NCBI RefSeq assembly: GCF_900113605.1
Contig: NZ_FOPY01000001.1
Span: forward strand, 7,669 to 71,668
Origin: Modicisalibacter xianhensis
Lineage (GTDB): Bacteria > Pseudomonadota > Gammaproteobacteria > Pseudomonadales > Halomonadaceae
DNA length: 64,000 nucleotides
Direction: 5' to 3'
A model generated the notes under the pieces. It was given only the letters and a program-made list of their open reading frames with translations, was not told the DNA's origin and did not search any database. How positions within the stretch are numbered: position 1 is the first letter of the stretch; each line of letters begins with the position of its first letter. The translations under genes were made by a program, and so were the position numbers. This document shows positions 8,907 to 17,540 of this stretch, one piece after another.

Positions 8907-10286
8907 TCAGCGATAGATCAGTTCGGGCAGCCACATGGACAGGGCGGGGATGAAGGTCACCATCAGCAGGGCCAGCACCAACGGAACCAGGAACGGCAGC
9001 GTCCCGCGCATGCAACGCTCGAACGGGATATTCGAGACCCGCGACAGTACATAGATCACCATGCCCACCGGTGGGGTCAGCAGGCCGATCATCAGGTTGA
9101 GGACCATGATCACGCCGAAGTGGACCGGATCGACGCCCGCATTCACCGCCACCGGCAGAAGCACCGGCACCAGGATGGTGATCGCGGCGATGGTCTCCAT
9201 GAAGCAGCCCACCAGGATCAGCACCAGGTTGATTAGCAGCAGCACCATCCATGGGTTATCGGCGAAGGGTCCGAACAGCGTCATGACGTGCTGCGTGACC
9301 TGGTTGCTGGTCAGTATCCAGGCGAAGATCGAGGCCCCGGCAACGATCAGCAGGATGATCGCGGTGGTCTCGATGGTCTCCATGCTGACCTGCATCAGAC
9401 GGCGCCAGGTCAGCGTGCGATAGACCACGGTGCCCAGGAACAGCGCATAGACGACGGCGGCGATGGCCGCTTCCGTGGGGGTAAACATACCGGTAATGAT
9501 GCCACCCACGATGATGATCGGCGTCATCAGCGACAGGAACGCCCGTGCAAAAGTCACGCGTAGCGTCTTGAGGGAAAACTCGGCGTCACGCTTGTAGCCG
9601 CGCCGGCGGGCCAGGATGGCGATCATGATCATCAGCACGACACCCATCAGCAGTCCCGGCACCAGTCCGGCCACGAACAGCTGACCGACCGAGGCTCCGG
9701 CCATGACGCCGTAGATGACCATGGGCAGGCTGGGTGGAATGATCGGTCCGATGGTCGACGAGGCAGCGGTAATGCCGACGGCGAATTCCTGGTCGTAGCC
9801 GGCATCGCGCATGGCCTTGATCTCGATGGTGCCCAGACCGCCGGCATCGGCCACCGCCGCGCCGGACATGCCGGAGAAGACGATGCTGGCCCCGACGTTG
9901 ACGTGGCCGAGGCCACCCCGCATCCAGCCCATCAGCGCCAGCGCGAAGTCGAAGATACGCGTGGTGATGCCGCCGTTGTTCATCAGGTTGCCGGCCAGGA
10001 TGAAGAACGGGATCGCCAGCAACGGGAAGCTGTCGACACCATTGATCATGCGATGCGCGACGACGATATCCGGCACCTGACCGCTGAGATAGACATAGAT
10101 CAGGCAGGAGCCCGCCAGGCAGATGGCAATGGGGACTCCCATCACCAGCATGGTGAACAGCGAAGCGAACAGAAACGACATGTAGTGTCCCTGGAAGGCC
10201 AGGAACACGCAGAACAGGACAGCCAGGGCGGCGACGACCGGCGGTACGATCATGCGCCCGGGACTGAGGGTCATGGTATTGGGCAT
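8907..10286 (-). CDS. TRAP transporter large permease DctM
   Basis: A 459-residue inner-membrane protein with about 12 hydrophobic segments, the large channel-forming subunit of a tripartite ATP-independent periplasmic transporter driven by an ion gradient. Recognisable pieces are PLLAIPFFILAGNLMNNGGI near residue 90, the VNVGASIVFSGMSGAAVADA segment near 130 and GIITGMFTPTEAAIAAVVYA in the second half. The C-terminus ends IPALSMWLPELIYR. It is 18 bp downstream of the small permease gene. Length and motifs match the family with no visible defect. Confidence 0.93.
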   Translation of the reverse strand: MPNTMTLSPGRMIVPPVVAALAVLFCVFLAFQGHYMSFLFASLFTMLVMGVPIAICLAGSCLIYVYLSGQVPDIVVAHRMINGVDSFPLLAIPFFILAGNLMNNGGITTRIFDFALALMGWMRGGLGHVNVGASIVFSGMSGAAVADAGGLGTIEIKAMRDAGYDQEFAVGITAASSTIGPIIPPSLPMVIYGVMAGASVGQLFVAGLVPGLLMGVVLMIMIAILARRRGYKRDAEFSLKTLRVTFARAFLSLMTPIIIVGGIITGMFTPTEAAIAAVVYALFLGTVVYRTLTWRRLMQVSMETIETTAIILLIVAGASIFAWILTSNQVTQHVMTLFGPFADNPWMVLLLINLVLILVGCFMETIAAITILVPVLLPVAVNAGVDPVHFGVIMVLNLMIGLLTPPVGMVIYVLSRVSNIPFERCMRGTLPFLVPLVLALLMVTFIPALSMWLPELIYR

Positions 10287-10304
10287 GGCACACTCTCGCT
10301 TGGG

Positions 10305-10862
10305 TTATTGGTCGTCGTCATCGGTCGCCAGCAGTTCGCTGGTCCCCTCGCGCCAATGCCGGATCGCGACCTGTACGGCGCGCAGCAGCATCAGCAGGAA
10401 TCCCGCCATGACCGCGTAGTAGAGATAGCTCTTGGGAATATCCACCGAGACCATCATCGAATGCGTGCGTCCGGCGAGCCCGTAGGTGATCCAGGCAGCG
10501 GCGGCAAAGAACACGACCCGGGCAATATCGACCAGGGTCGACAGCAACCTGCCCATGACCGGCGGCATGTAGCGGTAGAAGAACTCGACCATGATGTGCG
10601 AGTTCTTGCGCACGGCCATCGCGCCACCAATGAAACACACCAGGATCAGCAGGTAACGTGCCATTTCCTCCGTCCAGGCGATCGAATCGCCCAACACGTA
10701 ACGGCTGAAGAATTGCAGGAAGACATCGAGGGCCAGCAGCCAGAAGATGACCAGCGTGACATAGTCCTCGAAACGATAATTGCGAGGATCGAACTCCTCG
10801 TTGCCGATCTCGGCCAGCGCCTCGAGCGCCTCACTGTCGTGAGCCAGGCGTTCTTTCGTCAT
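10305..10862 (-). CDS. TRAP transporter small permease DctQ
   Basis: A 185-residue protein with four predicted membrane helices after a charged N-terminus of about 30 residues. It carries the small-subunit hallmark DSIAWTEEMARYLLI near residues 65-80 and GAMAVRKNSHI. DctQ pairs with the large permease. It lies between the dctP and dctM genes in the usual P-Q-M order. The hairpin in the dctP-dctQ gap may set a lower level for the two membrane subunits than for the binding protein. Confidence 0.92.
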   Translation of the reverse strand: MTKERLAHDSEALEALAEIGNEEFDPRNYRFEDYVTLVIFWLLALDVFLQFFSRYVLGDSIAWTEEMARYLLILVCFIGGAMAVRKNSHIMVEFFYRYMPPVMGRLLSTLVDIARVVFFAAAAWITYGLAGRTHSMMVSVDIPKSYLYYAVMAGFLLMLLRAVQVAIRHWREGTSELLATDDDDQ

Positions 10863-10875
10863 GATCGTCTCTCCT

Positions 10876-10904
10876 CGCTACCCACCCGAAGCGGGTGGGT
10901 AGCG
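10876..10904 (-). other. Intercistronic hairpin between dctP and dctQ
   Basis: A perfect 13-bp inverted repeat (CGCTACCCACCCG, loop AAG, CGGGTGGGTAGCG) with no T-tract. In this position it more likely protects the 3' end of a processed dctP message, or partly attenuates, than fully terminates. Confidence 0.7.
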
Positions 10905-10936
10905 GAGTGGTTGGCGTGGAATCGACAGGCTGACGA

Positions 10937-11935
10937 TTACTGGCCGAGCGCCTGCAGGCGATCGTAGGTTTCCTTGTCCCAGGTGGCGGCGTCGCCGTTG
11001 TGATAGGGAATGACCGCTTCGCGGAACGGCTCGGTGTCCACCTTGTTGACGGTCACGCCCTGGTCCTCGAACCAGGCCACCAGGTCTTCCTCGGACTGGA
11101 CGATATCGTTGGTGATCTTCTCGCCGGCCTCGGTGTAGACGTTACGGAAGACCTCCTTGTCCTCGTCGGACAGGCGGTTCCACAGCGGCCCACCAGCGAT
11201 GGTGATCAGCGAGTCGGTGATGTGCCCGGTGAGGTTGATGTAATCCTGCACCTCGTAGAACTTCTTGGCCTGGATGGTCGGCAGCGGGTTCTCCTGGGCA
11301 TCCACCACCCCCTGCTGCAGGGCCAGGTAGACCTCGGAGAAGGCAATGGGCGTCGGGTTGGCGCCGACCGCCTCGGGGAACATCATGTACATGGGCGCGT
11401 TGGGCACGCGAATCTTCAGGCCCTGCATGTCCTCCGGCGTACTGATCTCCTTGTTGGACGTGGTATGGCGCTTGCCGTAGTAGTTCATGGCCAGCGGCAC
11501 GTTACCGGTGGCGTCCTGGTACCCCTGGGCGATCTCCTTGAACAAGTCGCTCTCGGCATAGGTCTTCCAGTGGTCGAAGTCGCGGAACATGTAGGGCGCC
11601 CCGGCAATGCCGATCGGCCCGTAGGAACGTCCGGCGAACTGGTTACCGGTATAGATCAGGTCGACGGTCCCCAGGGAGAGGCCCTCGTTGATGTCGGCTT
11701 CCTTGCCCAGCGACGAAGCGGGATGCACCTCGACGGTATAACGGCCGTCGGTGCGCTTCTCGATTTCGTCGGCCGCCCACAGGGCCCACTTGTGGTAGGG
11801 CTCGGACGTTTCGTAGACGTGAGCAAAGCGAAGCGTCTCTGCACTGGCCATGGTGGCGACACTGACGCCGGCCAATAACAGCGAGGTCGATATCCAGCGA
11901 TTGAGCTTGGTAGAGCTGGCGCGCTTGTGACCCAT
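10937..11935 (-). CDS. TRAP transporter periplasmic substrate-binding protein DctP
   Basis: A 332-residue periplasmic protein. A signal peptide covers residues 1-32 (Lys/Arg-rich start, hydrophobic core, cleavage after ASA), and the mature chain begins ETLRFAHVYE. The DctP fold follows, including LSLGTVDLIYTG, the PTPIAFSEVYLALQQGVVDA segment and an Asn-Pro-Leu pair that help bind a carboxylate; the conserved Arg that clamps the substrate carboxylate is probably the one in GLKIRVPN. The AUG with an AGGAG-like site was chosen over an upstream in-frame start because the signal peptide then begins correctly. It is the first gene of the dctPQM-ldh-regulator unit, and an operator-like motif lies 80 bp upstream. 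The substrate is unknown; a C4-C6 sugar acid fits the neighbours. Confidence 0.92.
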   Translation of the reverse strand: MGHKRASSTKLNRWISTSLLLAGVSVATMASAETLRFAHVYETSEPYHKWALWAADEIEKRTDGRYTVEVHPASSLGKEADINEGLSLGTVDLIYTGNQFAGRSYGPIGIAGAPYMFRDFDHWKTYAESDLFKEIAQGYQDATGNVPLAMNYYGKRHTTSNKEISTPEDMQGLKIRVPNAPMYMMFPEAVGANPTPIAFSEVYLALQQGVVDAQENPLPTIQAKKFYEVQDYINLTGHITDSLITIAGGPLWNRLSDEDKEVFRNVYTEAGEKITNDIVQSEEDLVAWFEDQGVTVNKVDTEPFREAVIPYHNGDAATWDKETYDRLQALGQ

Positions 11936-12011
11936 TTGTTGTTCTCCTTCCGGATTCGGGGACAGGTATCGTTCCTGCCTCGGTGGGTGTCGGATGGCCA
12001 AATGTATACGT

Positions 12012-12024
12012 GTCATACCATCAT
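12012..12024. promoter_or_regulatory. Candidate FadR/GntR-type operator (site 2)
   Basis: TGTCATACCATCA matches site 1 (TGTCATACAATCA) at 12 of 13 positions. It lies about 80 bp upstream of dctP, in the gap between the DUF1537 kinase gene and the TRAP operon. Confidence 0.6.
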
Positions 12025-12069
12025 AAGGAAACCTAGCCACTGCCGGGCCGGCATGCAATGCCTTGCCTA

Positions 12070-13230
12070 TTATCCTCTGGTCGTAGATGCCTGCCCAAGG
12101 CGCGCCAGAAGCGCATCGTCACCAAAGCCGCCTGCCTTGGTCATCACCGGCCGGTCACGCTCGCCATCGAGCCAGCCCCAGGCCACGCCGGGCGCCCATT
12201 CGCCGGCCAACACGATCTGTCGGACGCCCACGCGCTCCAGGACGGCCATGGCCGTATCGCCGCCGGTCAGGAACAGCAACGGCGCGTGTCCCGACATCAA
12301 CAGCAATTCGCCTATGCAACGCGCCATGCCCTGGGCGACCTGCTCGGCAGTAAAGCGTGCCGATGGCTGGCGCTCAGGCACGATCAACCGCAGTCGCGCC
12401 GGGTCTGGTCGCGCCATGTCGTCGTCCATGGCATGGATGACCGGTAAGCCCGGCACCGCGTCGCACAGGTGATCTACCTGGCGGCGCGCCTGATCACAGC
12501 GCGATCCGACGGCGAACAGCAGGCTATCCATGGGAGGCGTCAAGGGTACCGACTCGGCAGGTGTTGGAAACAAGCTGTCGGACAAGGCCTCGGTCAGCCC
12601 CGCCGCTCCGACAACCAGCCAGCGCCATGGTTCTTCGAGCAGACGCTGGGCCAGCGCCTTAAGATCGGTTTCACTCACGGCATCCACGATCGCGTCTGAC
12701 TCATCCGGCACGGTGCCTGCCGGTATGACCGGGAAGGCCAACCCCTCGTGCCCGAACAGGGTCGGCAGCGGTTCGGCGGGCGGCGCCGAACGTGCGTCCC
12801 GGCCGTAATCCGATGACGCCAATGGCTCGCCATGCACGTAGACCTGACCGCCACGCAGCGTGCGCCCCTGCGCGGGGACGGCGGGACACACCAGCAACCC
12901 GCGACCGCTACTGCGCCGCGCTGCCAGACACTCTGCAACGACATTGCCGCGCAGCGTCGAATCGACTTTCTTGAAGAGGATCTGAGGCGCTAGCGGCAGC
13001 AGCCTTTCGATGGCTTCGGCGACCCGCCTCGCGGCTTGATCGGCAGGCAGGTGACGCGATTCGGTGTTGACCGCCAGTACCTCGGGCAGATCACCTTGTG
13101 CGATGACCTCAGCGAGACGCTCCAGTGCAATGACGACGCTGGTCCGCGCACCGCGACGGGCGAAGGGTGCCGCGGCATCCATCGCCCCGGTCAGGTCATC
13201 GGCGACGATCGCCACGGCAAGTTCAGTCAA
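12070..13230 (-). CDS. Four-carbon acid sugar kinase, DUF1537 family (DtnK/OtnK-like)
   Basis: A 386-residue member of the DUF1537 kinase family, whose characterised members phosphorylate D-threonate, D-erythronate or L-threonate at the 4-hydroxyl with ATP. The N-terminal domain starts with [20 protein letters not shown] and has the [10 protein letters not shown] motif. The C-terminal nucleotide-binding domain shows [14 protein letters not shown] and [10 protein letters not shown] prefer a TTG start that overlaps the pdxA2 stop by 8 nt and has GAGAGGG upstream; an ATG 30 bp earlier lacks a ribosome binding site. Coupling to a PdxA2-like dehydrogenase points to D-threonate: kinase, then oxidation and decarboxylation to dihydroxyacetone phosphate. 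D-erythronate is an alternative. Confidence 0.87.
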   Translation of the reverse strand: MTELAVAIVADDLTGAMDAAAPFARRGARTSVVIALERLAEVIAQGDLPEVLAVNTESRHLPADQAARRVAEAIERLLPLAPQILFKKVDSTLRGNVVAECLAARRSSGRGLLVCPAVPAQGRTLRGGQVYVHGEPLASSDYGRDARSAPPAEPLPTLFGHEGLAFPVIPAGTVPDESDAIVDAVSETDLKALAQRLLEEPWRWLVVGAAGLTEALSDSLFPTPAESVPLTPPMDSLLFAVGSRCDQARRQVDHLCDAVPGLPVIHAMDDDMARPDPARLRLIVPERQPSARFTAEQVAQGMARCIGELLLMSGHAPLLFLTGGDTAMAVLERVGVRQIVLAGEWAPGVAWGWLDGERDRPVMTKAGGFGDDALLARLGQASTTRG

Positions 13231-14227
13231 GCTCGAGCCCTCTCGCCAGTTGCCGGGCATAGGCGATGGCGGCATTCATGTTGGTGGCATCCGCCCTGCC
13301 CTGCCAGGCAATATCGAAGGCCGTACCGTGATCCACCGAAGTGCGCTTGATCGGCAGCCCCAGGCTGACATTGACGGTAGTATCAAAGGCGATCAGCTTG
13401 ACCGGGATATGCCCCTGGTCGTGATACTGCGCCACCACCAGGTCGAACTCGCCACGGCTGGCGCGGTAGAACACCGTGTCGGCAGAGATCGGCCCCTGCA
13501 CCTCGTAGCCCGCCTCTCGCAGCTTCTCCACGGCCGGGCGAATGATGCGCTCGTCCTCGTCGCCGAAGATGCCACCCTCGCCGCAATGCGGATTGAGCCC
13601 CGCCACGGCGATGCGCGGCGTGGCCATGCCCAACTGGCGCAGGTGCTCATGCCCTGCCTCGACGGTCGCCTGGATACGCTCGACCGTGACCCGCTGGATC
13701 GCCTCCTTCAGCGAGACGTGAGTCGACACATGGATCGTCGACAGCGTTTCCGACGCTAGCAGCATGAACGATGCCGGCGCCCCGGTCAGCGACGCCAGCA
13801 TGCCGGTATGACCGTCGTAATAGCGCTCGGCGGCATGCAGGGCGGCCTTGTTGAGTGGCGCGGTGACGATCACACCGGCCTGCCCGGCCTGGACCAGTGC
13901 CACGGCACGCTCGACGCAGCGAAAGGCCATTTCCCCGGCGGCGGCACTGATCTCGCCATCGGGTATCGGGGTACCGAGCGCATTGTCGACCTGGGAGACG
14001 ACGACGGCCTCGGACGGTGCCGTTTCCGGTCCATCGAGTGTGCAAAAGGCCAGCTTGGCATCAATCGTGGCTGCCGCCCTGATAAAGGTATCGATATCGC
14101 CCACCAGCAGCGTACCGGCACGCTCTTCGTCGGACATGCCGACCAGGGCGCGGCAGATGATCTCCGGCCCGATCCCGGCCGGGTCGCCCATGGTGATGAC
14201 AATCGCAAAGGGAGGCTGTTTCATCAT
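13223..14227 (-). CDS. PdxA2-like 4-phospho-threonate dehydrogenase
   Basis: A 334-residue PdxA-family NAD-dependent dehydrogenase. The start [22 protein letters not shown], the [10 protein letters not shown] loop, the YDGHTGMLA metal-binding His, the [11 protein letters not shown] segment and the terminal [20 protein letters not shown] are all family hallmarks. Canonical PdxA makes vitamin B6. The PdxA2 branch, found next to DUF1537 kinases, oxidises 4-phospho-D-threonate (or erythronate) with decarboxylation to dihydroxyacetone phosphate. Sitting between an SDR gene (4-nt overlap) and the DUF1537 kinase, this copy belongs to the catabolic branch. I do not call it biosynthetic pdxA. Confidence 0.87.
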   Translation of the reverse strand: MMKQPPFAIVITMGDPAGIGPEIICRALVGMSDEERAGTLLVGDIDTFIRAAATIDAKLAFCTLDGPETAPSEAVVVSQVDNALGTPIPDGEISAAAGEMAFRCVERAVALVQAGQAGVIVTAPLNKAALHAAERYYDGHTGMLASLTGAPASFMLLASETLSTIHVSTHVSLKEAIQRVTVERIQATVEAGHEHLRQLGMATPRIAVAGLNPHCGEGGIFGDEDERIIRPAVEKLREAGYEVQGPISADTVFYRASRGEFDLVVAQYHDQGHIPVKLIAFDTTVNVSLGLPIKRTSVDHGTAFDIAWQGRADATNMNAAIAYARQLARGLELD

Positions 14228-14988
14228 GGCATCAACTGCCCGCCGTTGACCTCGATGACCTGACCGGTCACGTAGGCACTGAGCTCATCGCTGATCAGGA
14301 ACACATAGGCACCCACGCAGTCCTCGGCGGTGCCCAGGCGCCCTTGGGGAATCGTGCCGCGGGCGGCCTCGAGTTGGGCGTCGTTGGAGTGGCGCTGATG
14401 GAAGTCCGTGGCAATGGTGCCCGGCGCCACGGCATTGACACGAATATTGTCCGCCGCGAGTTCCTTAGCCATGGAGCGAGTCAGCGTGCTGACGAAACCC
14501 TTGGCCGAGGCATACAGCCCGGCCCCCGCGCCCCCGCCGTTGCGCGCGGCGATTGAACTGGTATGGATGATATTGCCCGCCCCCTGCTCACGAAAATGCG
14601 GCAGTGCGGCCCGGCTGGCCATGACGACCGAACGCACGTTGAGGTTCATGACCTTGTCGTATTGCTCGTCGTCCATGGCCTCGAGGCTTACGCGGCCAAG
14701 CATGTCACCGGCATTGTTGATCAGCACGTCCAGCCCGCCCATGGCGGCGACGGCCTCGTCGACGACCTCGGCTGCCTTGGTCGACTGGCTGACATCGCCC
14801 TGGATCAGGAACGCCTGACCGCCCGCATCGCGGATCGCCTCGGCCACCTCGCGTGCCGGTGCCTCGCTGGAAAAAAAATGGACGCCGACATGCGCCCCGC
14901 ATTCGCCCAGCTTGCGCGCAACCGCGGCACCGATTCCCCGGCTCGCCCCGGTGATCAGGATTCGCTTGCCCCGCAATTCCTCGAACAT
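14224..14988 (-). CDS. SDR family NAD(P)-dependent oxidoreductase
   Basis: A 254-residue classical short-chain dehydrogenase. It has the TGASRGIG cofactor motif (residues 13-20), NNAG (about 91-94), a catalytic Ser in HTSSIAAR, Tyr and Lys in YASAKGF, and the PG motif followed by the C-terminal [13 protein letters not shown]. It is the first gene of the SDR-pdxA2-kinase operon, with AAGGAG upstream of AUG. It may oxidise a sugar acid (for example epimerise by oxidation before phosphorylation) or act as a 2-keto-3-deoxy-acid 4-dehydrogenase feeding the FAH hydrolase elsewhere in the locus. Neither can be decided from sequence alone. Confidence 0.88.
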   Translation of the reverse strand: MFEELRGKRILITGASRGIGAAVARKLGECGAHVGVHFFSSEAPAREVAEAIRDAGGQAFLIQGDVSQSTKAAEVVDEAVAAMGGLDVLINNAGDMLGRVSLEAMDDEQYDKVMNLNVRSVVMASRAALPHFREQGAGNIIHTSSIAARNGGGAGAGLYASAKGFVSTLTRSMAKELAADNIRVNAVAPGTIATDFHQRHSNDAQLEAARGTIPQGRLGTAEDCVGAYVFLISDELSAYVTGQVIEVNGGQLMP

Positions 14989-15035
14989 GCTGTTCTCCTT
15001 TTGTCATGAACGGCTGACAGGTGGCCTTGGCATAC

Positions 15036-15048
15036 CTATCATACATCA
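15036..15048. promoter_or_regulatory. Candidate FadR/GntR-type operator (site 3) in a divergent promoter
   Basis: CTATCATACATCA, read on the - strand as TGATGTATGATAG, shares the GTATGAYA core with sites 1 and 2. It sits between the divergently transcribed SDR operon and the XylX-like gene and could control both. It is the weakest of the three, with one mismatch in the TGT-N3-ACA arms. Confidence 0.45.
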
Positions 15049-15142
15049 CGACAATAGTAGGCCTTGGTCCAGGCGTCATTGCGACGATCGTTCCAGACGG
15101 TCAGCATTGACCCTGCCTCCCCCACCCAAACCGGAGAATGTC

Positions 15143-16318
15143 ATGTCACAGCAGTCCGCTTCCCGCTACCTGCCCGAGGATCTCGACCGCGCCCTGCTGG
15201 TCGGCCGGGCGTGGCGCGCCGCGCCCTACGAAGGACCGGCCATCGTCGCCATTCGCCAGGGTGAAATCATCGACCTGTCCCGCCATGTCGAGACCATGGC
15301 TGACCTGCTCGAGCATCCGGATGCGGCTACGCTGGTCGCCTCTGCCGATGGCGAGTCGCTGGGCCGGGTGGAAACCTTGATCGAGAACTCGCTGGCCGAA
15401 CCGGCCAAGGCGCCCTATCTGCTCGCGCCTTGCGACGTGCAGGCGATCAAGGCCTGTGGTGTGACGTTTGCCGTATCGATGCTCGAGCGCGTCATCGAGG
15501 AACAGGCCGGCGGCGATGCAACACGCGCCAGCGAACTGCGCCAGGAACTGCAGGGCCTGATCGGCACCGACCTGTCGTTGATCAAGCCCGGTTCGGACGA
15601 AGCCATGACACTCAAGGCCGAACTTCAGGCTCGCGGTGGCTGGTCGCAGTACATGGAAGTGGGCATCGGTCCCGATGCCGAGGTATTCACCAAGTCGCAG
15701 CCGTTATCGGCGGTCGGCTTCGGTCAGCGCGTCGGGTTGCACCCCGCCTCCAGGTGGAACAATCCCGAACCGGAGATCGTGCTTGCCGTCGACGGCCAAG
15801 GCCAGGCACGCGGCGCGACGCTCGGCAATGACGTCAACTTGCGCGATATCGAGGGGCGTAGTGCCCTGTTGCTGGGCAAGGCGAAGGACAACAACGCCTC
15901 GTGTTCGGTGGGTCCGTTCATTCGCCTGTTCGACGAGCATTTCACCATCGATACGGTGCGTCAGGCGCATGTCACGCTGCGCATCGACGGTGAAGACGAC
16001 GGGTTCCTGCTCGAGGATGGCAGCGACATGCGACAGATCAGCCGCGACCCGCTGGACCTGGTGGCCCAGACCCGCGGCGCCCATCACCAGTATCCGGATG
16101 GTTTCATGCTGTTCCTGGGCACCATGTTCTCGCCGATCCTCGACCGGGACGGCGAAGGCCAGGGGTTCACCCATCACATCGGCGATACCGTGACCATCGC
16201 CACTCCGGCGCTGGGTGCGCTGGTCAATCGGGTCGATCGCAGCGACCAGCTGCCACCGTGGACCTTCGGCATCCGTCAGCTCTACCGCCACCTGGCGCAG
16301 CGCAAGGCTGCCGAGTAA
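15143..16318 (+). CDS. FAH-family 2-keto-3-deoxy-pentonate dehydratase (XylX-like)
   Basis: A 391-residue member of the larger FAH-family branch that includes Caulobacter XylX, a 2-keto-3-deoxy-D-xylonate dehydratase forming alpha-ketoglutaric semialdehyde. Visible features are the GVTFAVSMLERVIEEQ segment near residue 110, the metal-ligand Glu pair in NNPEPEIVLAVDG, GNDVNLRDIEGRSALLLGKAKDNNAS around residue 235, and LFLGTMFSPI near the end. The product would be oxidised by the semialdehyde dehydrogenase at the start of the window. The AUG follows CGGAG. It is monocistronic, ended by a hairpin, and divergent from the SDR operon. Confidence 0.8.
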   Translation: MSQQSASRYLPEDLDRALLVGRAWRAAPYEGPAIVAIRQGEIIDLSRHVETMADLLEHPDAATLVASADGESLGRVETLIENSLAEPAKAPYLLAPCDVQAIKACGVTFAVSMLERVIEEQAGGDATRASELRQELQGLIGTDLSLIKPGSDEAMTLKAELQARGGWSQYMEVGIGPDAEVFTKSQPLSAVGFGQRVGLHPASRWNNPEPEIVLAVDGQGQARGATLGNDVNLRDIEGRSALLLGKAKDNNASCSVGPFIRLFDEHFTIDTVRQAHVTLRIDGEDDGFLLEDGSDMRQISRDPLDLVAQTRGAHHQYPDGFMLFLGTMFSPILDRDGEGQGFTHHIGDTVTIATPALGALVNRVDRSDQLPPWTFGIRQLYRHLAQRKAAE

Positions 16319-16324
16319 TACGAC

Positions 16325-16358
16325 AGACCGGGGCCGTGTCATCAGGCACGGCCCGTCT
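16325..16358. terminator. Bidirectional hairpin between convergent genes
   Basis: GGGCCGTG pairs with CACGGCCC, extended by AGAC/GTCT after a 2-nt bulge. It sits between the convergent XylX-like and YihY/BrkB genes. There is no strong T-tract on either strand. Confidence 0.55.
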
Positions 16359-16363
16359 CTGCG

Positions 16364-17329
16364 TCAGCGATCCTCTCGAGCAACGCTGTCGGCAGCATGG
16401 GCACCGCGCTCGCCCATGGGCCGCTCCCCACCCGTGGTGGTATCACGTTGTGTCTGCCGCTCCATTTCGCTGTTCAATTCCGCACCCATGAGCACGATGA
16501 ACGCGGACAGCCAGAACCACATGAGCAGGATCACCACGGCACCCAGCGACCCATAAGTTTCGTTGTAGCTGGCGAAGTTGCGGACGTAGATGGAAAAGGC
16601 GATCGACCCCAATATCCACAGCAGGACGGCAGCTGCGGAACCGACACTGACCCATTGCCAGCGCGGCTGTTCGCGATCCGGGCCATACCGATAAAGGATG
16701 GCAATTGCCAGCATGACGACGATCATCAACAGCGGCCAGCGCGCCAGGTTGATGAGCGTACCGATGAGATCGGGCAGGCCCAGTATATTGACGATGGCAG
16801 GGATCGCCGTGATCACGCCCAGCGTCACGAGGGTCATGACAATGGCGCCGAATGTCAGCACCAGCTTGATCGCCGTTTGCTTGAGAAACCCGCGGCTCTC
16901 TTCCTCGTCGTAGATGATGTTCAGCCCTTCCATGAAACCTGCGACACCACGCGACGAACTGTAGATTGCGAGCAATAGACCACCTATCGCGGCCAGGCTC
17001 ATGCCCGCTCCTGCCCCCTGACTGGCCTGCTGGGCCTGTTGGCGAATGATGTTGGCTGCCTCTTCAGGCAGCAGATGGCTGATGCTGGAAATCTGCTGGG
17101 TAATCTGCTGAGGATCGAACATCAAGGCCCACAGGGAAATCGTCGCCACGATGGCCGGTACGATGGCCAACAATCCATAGAAGGCGATGCCGGCAGCGAC
17201 CATCGACACATGATCGCGGGACATTTCCTCCTTGCTACGCTTGAGGACGGACTTCCAGCCGGGCTTGGGGATCTGGGTGGGCTTGTGGGCATGACGACCG
17301 TGGGAGGCCGTCGGCTGTCGTTTTGCCAT
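16364..17329 (-). CDS. YihY/virulence factor BrkB family inner-membrane protein
   Basis: A 321-residue membrane protein of the YihY/BrkB (formerly ribonuclease BN) family. A basic cytoplasmic head of about 45 residues is followed by six hydrophobic segments. Family features are SMVAAGIAFYGLLAIVPAIVA in the first helix, YSSSRGVAGFMEGLNIIYDEEESRGF mid-protein, and the YNETYGSLGAVVILLMWFWLSAFIVLMGAELNSE ending. Function is unknown; export or envelope roles have been suggested. I start at the Met preceded by a GGAAG site; the frame also allows a Met 14 codons earlier. The polar tail is rich in Arg and Glu. Confidence 0.85.
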   Translation of the reverse strand: MAKRQPTASHGRHAHKPTQIPKPGWKSVLKRSKEEMSRDHVSMVAAGIAFYGLLAIVPAIVATISLWALMFDPQQITQQISSISHLLPEEAANIIRQQAQQASQGAGAGMSLAAIGGLLLAIYSSSRGVAGFMEGLNIIYDEEESRGFLKQTAIKLVLTFGAIVMTLVTLGVITAIPAIVNILGLPDLIGTLINLARWPLLMIVVMLAIAILYRYGPDREQPRWQWVSVGSAAAVLLWILGSIAFSIYVRNFASYNETYGSLGAVVILLMWFWLSAFIVLMGAELNSEMERQTQRDTTTGGERPMGERGAHAADSVAREDR

Positions 17330-17540
17330 GACGTTGAGCTTCCGTGCCGAAAAGAAAAATTTCCTGTACACCGTTTCCTGTACCTAGAGTAGGACGTCTG
17401 ACAAGCCATACTGTCATTAAATGTAAGACCTGGTATCGGACGACAAACCGCGACAAGGACAGCTAGCTTCAGGCAGGCTGGGAGACGGTCAGCATGGCTG
17501 ATCGTCATGACATCCATGGAAAGGACAAGGGAAGACAATC

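Noticed and set aside
13223-14227. Calling this pdxA for vitamin B6 synthesis
   Set aside because: It is coupled to a DUF1537 kinase and an SDR next to a TRAP importer, which marks the catabolic PdxA2 branch.
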